Shown here piece after piece: positions 1 through 4,846 of a DNA stretch of 7,913 nucleotides. Within the stretch, counting starts at the first letter, position 1. Each line of letters opens with the position of its first letter. Under the pieces are notes generated by a model. It ran no database searches, was not told the origin of the DNA, and worked only from the letters and a program-made list of their open reading frames with translations. A program made the translations under genes and the position numbers. This stretch comes from Bacillota bacterium (GTDB lineage: Bacteria; Bacillota; Clostridia; Peptostreptococcales; Anaerovoracaceae): NCBI GenBank assembly GCA_021443825.1, contig JABUTE010000043.1:1-7913 (forward strand), in the 5' to 3' direction.

Positions 1-1
1 A

Positions 2-64
2 GGCCGCCGGCAGTATTTTGCCATTCCCTCTGCCTTCAGCGCCTACCTTCCCTACCTGCGGTAA
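2..64 (+). CDS. C-terminal end of an unidentified protein (partial)
   Basis: The frame that starts at base 2 stays open for 20 codons and stops at TAA (62-64), ending in ...FSAYLPYLR. All three plus frames are open over this short stretch. This one has the strongest GC bias in third codon positions (15 of 20 codons, against 11 of about 20 in the other two), which matches the GC-rich codon use of the housekeeping genes further right. It also ends 29 bases before the -35 box of the next operon, as expected for an upstream gene tail. Nothing about function can be read from 20 residues. It could still be chance. Confidence 0.35.
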   Translation, partial: GRRQYFAIPSAFSAYLPYLR

Positions 65-93
65 GGTGGGACAGCTTCTATCATTACCCGATG

Positions 94-122
94 TTGACAT
101 TCGTGCTAATATTGTATATGAT
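94..122 (+). promoter_or_regulatory. Promoter of the abiE operon
   Basis: A perfect -35 hexamer TTGACA (94-99) is followed by a 17-base spacer and the -10 hexamer TATGAT (117-122, one mismatch to TATAAT). This is a strong sigma-A type promoter. Transcription would begin near 129-130, leaving a leader of about 20 bases before the abiEi start at 149. The -10 box lies inside an inverted repeat, so repressor binding there would block RNA polymerase. Confidence 0.8.
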
Positions 123-130
123 ATTAGCAC
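103..130. promoter_or_regulatory. Inverted repeat over the -10 box, candidate AbiEi operator
   Basis: The arms GTGCTAATAT (103-112) and ATATTAGCAC (121-130) are perfect reverse complements over 10 bases with an 8-base spacer. They cover the promoter -10 box (117-122) and the expected transcription start. AbiEi antitoxins of this family are known to bind inverted repeats upstream of their own operon and repress it. That this palindrome is the site here is inferred from its position and symmetry. Confidence 0.7.
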
Positions 131-148
131 ATAAGTTGGTGATATGAT

Positions 149-730
149 ATGGAAAACTTTTTTGAATTAGTCGATGCATCCGGAATCATTCTTACTTCCG
201 ATGCGCTGCGAGCAGGTTTCACGAAGCCGCGTTTCTACAAGTTCATAAAGGACAATCAATTCGAGCGGGTGGCGCATGGTGTTTATGCGTCGCCGGAAGC
301 CTGGGCAGATGAAAACTATATTCTCTCGCTGCGTTGCCCGCAGGCAGTATTCTCCCATGACGAGGCATTGTACTATTACGGTTTGATAGACCGCGAACCG
401 ATCAACCAAACGGTCACAGTTTACACCGGCTACGGAACAGGCAGATTGCTCAAAGATGGTATCTGCGTTTATACCATAAAGAAGGAACTGCTGGATGTCG
501 GCAAAACAATAGTCACTACCTCGTTCGGACATCAGATCCCTATGTACGATCAGGAGCGCACGATCTGCGATCTTGTGCGAAACCGCAGCAAATTCGAAAT
601 ACAGGACTTTCAATCCGCTTTGAAAAGCTATATTGCAAAGAAAGACAAAGACCTGAACTGTCTTATGAAATATGCAGAGCTGTTTCGCGTCGACAGGATC
701 ATCCGAATGTATGTGGAGGTGATGCTGTAA
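149..730 (+). CDS. abiEi: AbiEi-family antitoxin / transcriptional repressor
   Basis: This 193-residue protein is the antitoxin of an AbiE-type toxin-antitoxin pair. Residues 8-55 form the winged helix-turn-helix typical of the family: a helix pair around SDALRAGFTKPRFYKFIK, then the wing RVAHGVYASPEAW. The rest resembles the AbiEi C-terminal domain, with SHDEALYYYGL at 69-79 and a conserved-looking MYDQERTICDLV at 132-143. In studied members the N-terminal domain binds the operon's inverted repeats, and the C-terminal domain is also needed for antitoxicity. The start at 149 follows GGTGAT (138-143), which pairs with the 16S 3' end; an ATG at 144 is out of frame. The stop overlaps the toxin start by one base (TAATG). 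The gene is preceded by its own promoter and palindrome, so autoregulation is likely. Assignment rests on domain pattern and gene pairing. Confidence 0.88.
   Translation: MENFFELVDASGIILTSDALRAGFTKPRFYKFIKDNQFERVAHGVYASPEAWADENYILSLRCPQAVFSHDEALYYYGLIDREPINQTVTVYTGYGTGRLLKDGICVYTIKKELLDVGKTIVTTSFGHQIPMYDQERTICDLVRNRSKFEIQDFQSALKSYIAKKDKDLNCLMKYAELFRVDRIIRMYVEVML
715..723 (+). promoter_or_regulatory. Strong ribosome binding site of the toxin gene
   Basis: GGAGGTGAT at 715-723 lies inside the last codons of the antitoxin gene, 6 bases before the toxin ATG at 730. It is a longer match to the 16S 3' end than the antitoxin's own site. This confirms the 730 start and suggests translational coupling across the TAATG overlap. 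Confidence 0.8.
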
Positions 731-1593
731 TGCCATTAACAGAAGCTCAGGTCAAAGGCCGAATTAAAAGCCTTGCAAAGAAAAACAACGCTGATGCCCG
801 CGTATTAATGCGCATCTATATGATGGAACGTTTTCTGGAACGTATGGCAGCTTCCCCGTACGCAGATAATTTCATTATTAAGGGAGGGATACTGGTTACG
901 TCCATGGTCGGAATCGCCATGCGGTCTACGATGGATGTCGATACCTCCCTTCAACACCTCGAGCTGTCCGAAGAGAATTCTCGCCGCATTGCAGAAGAGA
1001 TTGTCGCGGTCAATTTAAACGATGATGTTCATTTCCATATCAAAGATGTATCGCGAATCATGGATGATATGGAATATCCCGGCATTCGCATTGCAATGGA
1101 TGCAACCCTGGGAATGATCAGCACACCTGTCAAAATAGACATATCCACCGGTGATGTTATTACTCCGGGAGCTATTGAGTATTCTTATCCGCTGATGCTG
1201 GATGATAGATCGATCCGGCTTTGGTCTTATAACCCGGAAACCATTTTGGCGGAGAAGCTTCAAACGGTATTGGCTCGCGGTGTATTAAACACACGGATGC
1301 GTGATTTTTATGACATCCATATGCTGCTTGCAGGATATTCAGAACAAATCAACACCGAAGTTCTGCAGAAGGCTTTTCATGCGACCTGCAAAAATCGACG
1401 CAGCCTTCAGCTGGAAGCTCAGGGCGGAGAGATCCTTGCTTTGATCGCAACGAATGACGTCTTGCACAGGATGTGGAAAAATTATCAGCGAAAGTTCCCA
1501 TATGCTGCGGAGATTCCATACACAGATGTAACAGCCAGCGTCGCCAAATTATTTGAACGAACGCAACAGAAAAACACAGGCTTGCATTCCTGA
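730..1593 (+). CDS. abiEii: AbiEii-family nucleotidyltransferase toxin
   Basis: This 287-residue protein belongs to the AbiEii/AbiGii (DUF1814) nucleotidyltransferase family, cytosolic toxins of AbiE systems. Family motifs are visible in order: motif I with K51-G52-G53 and then S66-T-M-D69-V-D71; a second metal-site region K135-I-D137-I; motif III ILAEKL with K176, followed by R183; and motif IV R191-D192-F-Y-D195. All expected polar catalytic residues seem present, so the enzyme is probably active. AbiEii enzymes use a nucleoside triphosphate; the related MenT toxins of mycobacteria add pyrimidine nucleotides to tRNA acceptor ends, and a similar target here is inferred only. It overlaps the antitoxin gene by one base and is last in the operon. 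Bases 781-840 are about 42% GC against about 67% at 4201-4260 in the housekeeping operon, which suggests horizontal acquisition. AbiE systems typically act as phage-abortive-infection or plasmid/island-stabilising modules. Confidence 0.9.
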   Translation: MPLTEAQVKGRIKSLAKKNNADARVLMRIYMMERFLERMAASPYADNFIIKGGILVTSMVGIAMRSTMDVDTSLQHLELSEENSRRIAEEIVAVNLNDDVHFHIKDVSRIMDDMEYPGIRIAMDATLGMISTPVKIDISTGDVITPGAIEYSYPLMLDDRSIRLWSYNPETILAEKLQTVLARGVLNTRMRDFYDIHMLLAGYSEQINTEVLQKAFHATCKNRRSLQLEAQGGEILALIATNDVLHRMWKNYQRKFPYAAEIPYTDVTASVAKLFERTQQKNTGLHS

Positions 1594-1763
1594 TGCGTGT
1601 CTGCGCGACCGAGCGCGGGGCGTAAAGACGTGCCCGCTACCAAGCGGCAAAACGAGAATGCGGTTTCGCTGCGCTTTCCGGGCCGGCGGAGGGAAACAGA
1701 CCGAAGCTTCCAGCCACCCCGTAAAAAGCGGGCAAGCGTTCCACAGCACCCCTTAAGCAGCAC
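1594..1763. other. GC-rich gene-free stretch with small hairpins
   Basis: No convincing gene lies here. The short open frames lack ribosome binding sites and resemblance to known proteins. A 9-bp stem with one bulge can form between 1615-1623 and 1628-1637. A competing 5-bp stem CCGCT/AGCGG with an ACCA loop spans 1634-1647. The stretch is much richer in GC than the toxin gene just before it, so it marks a compositional break at the end of the AbiE module. Confidence 0.4.
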
Positions 1764-1794
1764 AAAAGCGGCTTCCCGCAGGAAGCCGCTTTTT
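1764..1794. terminator. Bidirectional rho-independent terminator between abiE and sigH
   Basis: A perfect 13-bp stem has arms 1764-1776 and 1781-1793 around the loop CGCA. The GC-rich core GCGGCTTCC is flanked by A-tracts and T-tracts, giving five T's (1790-1794) after the plus-strand stem and four on the minus strand. It lies between two convergent operons and probably ends both. Confidence 0.9.
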
Positions 1795-1841
1795 CAATCG
1801 CACATATATGGTTTTCGGTTCACGTTTTCTGCCCCGCCCCA

Positions 1842-2462
1842 TCAGCTTTCAAAAAACACCTTCAGCTTTTTGCGGATGCGCTGAATGGCGTTGTCTACCG
1901 ATTTGGCCGGAACCTGCAGCTCCTCGGCGATCTGGCGGTAGCCTTTTCCCTCGTAAAGGCTCTTCAGGACCCGGTGCTCGAAGGGGCTCAGCAGCTTGGA
2001 ATCCTTATCGGTGACCAGCTTGCTCAGCTCGGCCAGGATCACCGCATCCTCCGGGTTGGAATCGGTTCCCGCCGGAAGCACGTCGCCGATGGTCTGGCCG
2101 CCCTGCTCCTCCGACGCCGGCTTATCCAACGACAGCGCTTCGTTGAGGGGGGCGTTCTTTTTTCGCGCCGCGCCCTTTACGGCAGACAGTATGCGCCTGC
2201 TGATGCAAAGGTCTGCAAAGGTGCGAAAGGCGGCGCCCTTGGAAGGGTCGTAGCTGTGGATGGCGCCAAACAGGCCGATCATGCCCTCCTGCACCACATC
2301 CTCGCGGTCGGCGCCCAGCATGTAATAGAGCTTGGACTTGACCCTGACCACGTCCTTATACCGGGAAAGCAGCTCATCTGCGGCAGTTTCATCGCCCGCA
2401 GCGGCCATGGCGGCCAGGACTTCGTCTGCAAGTCTGCTTAAATCAGGCTTTTCTCTTTCCAA
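1842..2462 (-). CDS. sigH: RNA polymerase sigma factor SigH (sigma-H)
   Basis: This 206-residue sigma-70 family protein, last in the minus-strand operon, resembles sigma-H (Spo0H) of Bacillota, which directs transition-state, competence and early sporulation genes. Region 2 spans about residues 25-97 and includes GADREDVVQEGMIGLF (50-65), nearly identical in pattern to B. subtilis SigH. Region 4 covers about 158-202, with the helix-turn-helix YRQIAEELQVPAKSVDNAIQR (positions 175-195). Length is close to the 218 residues of the Bacillus protein. The open frame extends to 2588, but that would run deep into rlmB. The start chosen is TTG at 2462-2460, preceded at 6 bases by AAGAGG (2469-2474), and its N terminus aligns with Bacillus SigH. 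It begins 10 bases after rlmB ends. In Bacillus the order is rlmB-rae1-sigH; rae1 is missing here. Retention of sigH does not prove sporulation. Confidence 0.92.
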   Translation of the reverse strand: MEREKPDLSRLADEVLAAMAAAGDETAADELLSRYKDVVRVKSKLYYMLGADREDVVQEGMIGLFGAIHSYDPSKGAAFRTFADLCISRRILSAVKGAARKKNAPLNEALSLDKPASEEQGGQTIGDVLPAGTDSNPEDAVILAELSKLVTDKDSKLLSPFEHRVLKSLYEGKGYRQIAEELQVPAKSVDNAIQRIRKKLKVFFES

Positions 2463-2467
2463 TCGCG

Positions 2468-2474
2468 ACCTCTT
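2468..2474 (-). promoter_or_regulatory. Ribosome binding site deciding the sigH TTG start
   Basis: On the minus strand AAGAGGT overlaps the rlmB stop codon (TAA, 2475-2473) and is followed by CGCGA and then TTG at 2462. The next in-frame ATG would remove the first 18 residues, including part of region 1.2/2.1. The TTG is therefore the likely start, coupled to termination of rlmB translation. Confidence 0.65.
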
Positions 2475-3534
2475 ACTTTCCCAGCTTCGACAGGAAGCGC
2501 TGGCGGGCAGCCTCGTACATGACGATGGCCGCCGCGTTGGAGGCGTTGAGGGAGTTGACCTTGCCCTGCATGGGAATTCCCACAACAAAATCGCATTTTT
2601 CCTTCACCAGCCGCGAGATGCCGTCGCCCTCGCTGCCGATGACGATGGCCAGGGGGCCTGCCAGGGGCGCATCGGGATAATTGACACCGCCCATGTCGAC
2701 GGCCCCCACCCAGATGCCCTTTGCCTTCAGCTTGTCGATGGTCTGGGCCAGATTGCTCACCTTGGCCACCGGCACATATTCGATGGCGCCGGCCGAGGCC
2801 TTTGCCACCGTGTCGGTCAGGCTGACGCTTCTGCGGGAGGGGATCACCACGCCGTGCGCACCGGCACCGTCGGCGCTTCGCAGGATGGCGCCCAGGTTGT
2901 GGGGATCCTCCAGGCCGTCCAGCAGGATCAGGAAGGGCTGCTCGCCCTTCTTTTCTGCCGCGGCAAGAATATCATCCAGCTCGGCGTAGTCGTGGGCAGC
3001 CACATAAGCGGCGACCCCCTGGTGGGATTTTCCGGGAGCCAGCTTGTCGAGAACGATCTTGTCGACGTATTGCAGCTGAATGCCGGCGTCTCTTGCCAGA
3101 CCTGCAATGATCTTGACGGAGCCTTCACCGTCCTTTTGCATCAGGATGCGGTCGATGGTGCGTCCGCTCTTGATGGCCTCGGTGACCGGGTTTCTTCCGA
3201 TCAGCAGGTTGGGATTTTCGTAATTGTCGTCGAACCGCTTGCCGCCCTTTGGTGCGTAGGCCTTTTCGCCCTCGCTCTTGCGGAAGGTGCGGTCGGTTCT
3301 GCCGGCCTTTTCGGCGCCGTAGCCGCCGTAGGCCTTGCCCGCGGAGCGGCCGTAGGACTTGCCTTCTCCTTTGCCGAAGGAGCTTTTGCCGTAGGCCTTG
3401 CCTTCGCTCTTGCCGTAGGAGCCTCTGCCGTAGCCTTTGCCCTCGCTCTTGCCGTAAGAGCCGTAGCCCCGTTCACTTCTTCCTTCTGCAGCCTGTCTTG
3501 CCGCAGATCTCATCATTCGTTCGCTTTTTGCCAT
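2473..3534 (-). CDS. rlmB: 23S rRNA (guanosine-2'-O)-methyltransferase RlmB with low-complexity N-terminal tail
   Basis: This SpoU/TrmH-family (SPOUT) methyltransferase transfers a methyl group from S-adenosylmethionine to the 2'-O of a 23S rRNA guanosine (G2251 in E. coli numbering) during 50S assembly. The substrate-binding domain is at about 109-185 (LIGRNPVTEAI ... HQGVAAYV). Catalytic motifs follow: motif 1 LDGLEDPHNLGAILRSAD (205-222, with N213 and R219), motif 2 IVIGSEGDGIS (297-307, with E302) and motif 3 with S328-L-N330. At 353 residues it is about 100 longer than the usual ~245-250. The extra length is an N-terminal tail (about 1-105) rich in Gly, Lys, Ser and Tyr with repeated YGKSEGK-like units. 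ATG at 3534 is preceded by AAGAG in the folA stop region; later ATGs at residues 7-8 are possible. The gap to folA is 11 bases. Confidence 0.92.
   Translation of the reverse strand: MAKSERMMRSAARQAAEGRSERGYGSYGKSEGKGYGRGSYGKSEGKAYGKSSFGKGEGKSYGRSAGKAYGGYGAEKAGRTDRTFRKSEGEKAYAPKGGKRFDDNYENPNLLIGRNPVTEAIKSGRTIDRILMQKDGEGSVKIIAGLARDAGIQLQYVDKIVLDKLAPGKSHQGVAAYVAAHDYAELDDILAAAEKKGEQPFLILLDGLEDPHNLGAILRSADGAGAHGVVIPSRRSVSLTDTVAKASAGAIEYVPVAKVSNLAQTIDKLKAKGIWVGAVDMGGVNYPDAPLAGPLAIVIGSEGDGISRLVKEKCDFVVGIPMQGKVNSLNASNAAAIVMYEAARQRFLSKLGK
3319..3471 (-). repeat. Degenerate tandem repeat encoding the Gly/Lys/Tyr-rich tail of RlmB
   Basis: These bases encode residues 22-72 of RlmB, a run of imperfect units of about 8-12 residues such as YGKSEGKGYG, YGKSEGKAYG, FGKGEGKSYG and SAGKAYG. 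At the DNA level units such as GCCGTAGGCCTTGCC recur on the plus strand. The tail is strongly basic and predicted to be disordered, consistent with nonspecific RNA contact. The repeats give room for slippage-driven length change between strains. Confidence 0.75.
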
Positions 3535-3545
3535 GTTATTTTCTC

Positions 3546-3989
3546 TTAATCCTCTTTTGTGATCCTTTGATATTCTCTGATGTGATAAGTATAGCCGTTT
3601 TCTTCGATGGCGCCGCTGTCGCTGACGCAGACGAAGGAGCCGTCCCGGTATTCGGGAAAATAGGCATCGGCATCCTCGACCTCTGCATCCACCTCGGTGA
3701 GGATCAGACGGTCGGTGCGGTTCCAGAAATAGCGGTAGATCTGGGCTCCGCCGCAGACCAGGGCGTCGTCGGGCAGGTCGTCTGCCGGAAGCTTCGACGA
3801 CATGGTGACGGTGACTCTTCCGGGAAGCGGTCTTCCGTAGCGAAGGCCCTCTACCGTTTTTCTTCCCATGATGCAGAGCCTGCCCAGGGTCAGTTTTTTA
3901 TAATTCTGCAGGTCGCCGGGAAGGTCGAACAGCAGCTTGCCATCCTTTCCGATGGCCAGATTTTTCGCAACGACGGCGATGGCTGTCAT
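3546..3989 (-). CDS. folA: Dihydrofolate reductase
   Basis: This 147-residue cytosolic enzyme reduces dihydrofolate to tetrahydrofolate with NADPH and is the usual target of trimethoprim. Family features in order: AIGKDGKLLFDLPGDL (12-27) with the catalytic acid D26 (equivalent to E. coli D27), MGRKT (41-45), LPGR with R58 for the folate glutamate tail, VCGGAQIYRYF (78-88) for NADPH binding, and LTEVDAEVEDADAYFP (97-112) with T98. It is slightly shorter than the usual 159-170 residues. The position of the conserved active-site tryptophan (E. coli W22) is F21. ATG at 3989 has an AGGAGG (complement of 3995-4000) that overlaps the thyA stop codon, so translation is probably coupled to thyA. Pairing with thyA is functional: ThyA oxidises methylene-tetrahydrofolate to dihydrofolate, which this enzyme recycles. 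Confidence 0.9.
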   Translation of the reverse strand: MTAIAVVAKNLAIGKDGKLLFDLPGDLQNYKKLTLGRLCIMGRKTVEGLRYGRPLPGRVTVTMSSKLPADDLPDDALVCGGAQIYRYFWNRTDRLILTEVDAEVEDADAYFPEYRDGSFVCVSDSGAIEENGYTYHIREYQRITKED

Positions 3990-3998
3990 AAGTGCCTC

Positions 3999-4832
3999 CT
4001 AAATTGCGACAGGAATGTGCTTGATCTGGGGATTTGTCTGATAATCCTCGATGATAAAGTCGTCGAGGGTAAAATCATAGAAATCCCGGATCTCGGGATT
4101 GAGCCGGAATGTGGGAGCCGCAAAGGTGGGCCGCGCGATCAGCTCTTCTACCAAAGGCTCGTGGCGGTCGTAGATGTGGGCGTCGGCGATCACGTGCACC
4201 AGCTCGCCGGGCACCAGGCCGCTGACCTGGGCCAGCATGTGCACCAGAACGGCATATTGCACCACGTTCCAGTTGTTGGCCACCAGCACATCCTGCGACC
4301 GCTGGTTGAGGATGGCGTTCAGCTTATTGCCGGTGACATTGAAGGTGACGCTGTAGGCGCAGGGCTCCAGACCCATCTCCTTCAGGTCCTGAAAGTTATA
4401 GATATTGGTCATGATACGGCGGCTGTAGGGGTTGTTCTTCAGCTGCCACAGCACGTTGTCGACCTGATCCATCTCGCCCTGGCTGAAGGGATATTTGATG
4501 CCCATCTGATAGCCGTAGGCCTTTCCGATGGTGCCGTCTTCGCCGGCCCAGGCATCCCAGATATGGCTGTGCAGGTCGCAGACCCGGTTGGATTTCTTCT
4601 GCCAGATCCAGAGGATCTCGTCGATGCAGTTTTTCATGGGGGTGGGACGCAGGGTCAGGGCAGGAAATTCCTCCTGCAGGTCGTAGCGGTTTACGATGCC
4701 GAACAGCTTTCTGGTGTGGGCGGGCGCCAGATCGTCGGCCCATTTTGCCCTTACCTGCTGCCCTTCGGTGGAAAAGCCGTTGTCGAGAATGTTTCTGCAC
4801 ATGTTTTGAAAGATCACATCTGCCTTACTCAT
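3999..4832 (-). CDS. thyA: Thymidylate synthase ThyA
   Basis: This 277-residue enzyme makes dTMP from dUMP using 5,10-methylene-tetrahydrofolate, giving dihydrofolate. Visible elements: YSRRI (136-140, phosphate-binding arginines), the catalytic cysteine C158 in LEPCAYS, RSQD (178-181), N189 in NNWNVVQYAVL, and the nucleotide-binding HIY (219-221). The sequence departs from the E. coli type: the residue after the cysteine is Ala rather than His, RSCDxFLGxPFN reads RSQDVLVANNWN, and the N-terminal arginine loop is different. It therefore belongs to a divergent ThyA branch, which I recall in other Clostridia. The frame is open to 4940, but the start is taken as ATG 4832 because AAAGGAG (complement of 4839-4845) sits 6 bases upstream and the longer form would overlap the MFS gene. 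The gap to the MFS gene is 14 bases. Confidence 0.93.
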   Translation of the reverse strand: MSKADVIFQNMCRNILDNGFSTEGQQVRAKWADDLAPAHTRKLFGIVNRYDLQEEFPALTLRPTPMKNCIDEILWIWQKKSNRVCDLHSHIWDAWAGEDGTIGKAYGYQMGIKYPFSQGEMDQVDNVLWQLKNNPYSRRIMTNIYNFQDLKEMGLEPCAYSVTFNVTGNKLNAILNQRSQDVLVANNWNVVQYAVLVHMLAQVSGLVPGELVHVIADAHIYDRHEPLVEELIARPTFAAPTFRLNPEIRDFYDFTLDDFIIEDYQTNPQIKHIPVAI

Positions 4833-4846
4833 GAAAAGCTCCTTTC

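Noticed and set aside
65..144. Other open frames across the left edge, ending at 134 or 147
   Set aside because: They would read through the promoter and operator palindrome, and their third-position composition is less host-like than the frame ending at 64.
2463..2588. An upstream extension of sigH to a TTG at 2588
   Set aside because: It would overlap 116 bases of rlmB, adds a Pro/Ser/Arg-rich segment without homology, and a better placed TTG with a ribosome binding site exists at 2462.
3319..3471. The repeat array as a possible CRISPR
   Set aside because: Units are short, imperfect and in frame with the RlmB reading frame, with no unique spacers of constant length.
2332..3549. A 405-codon plus-strand open frame opposite sigH and rlmB
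   Set aside because: Same reason: antisense shadow of rlmB, whose motifs and repeats fully explain the sequence.
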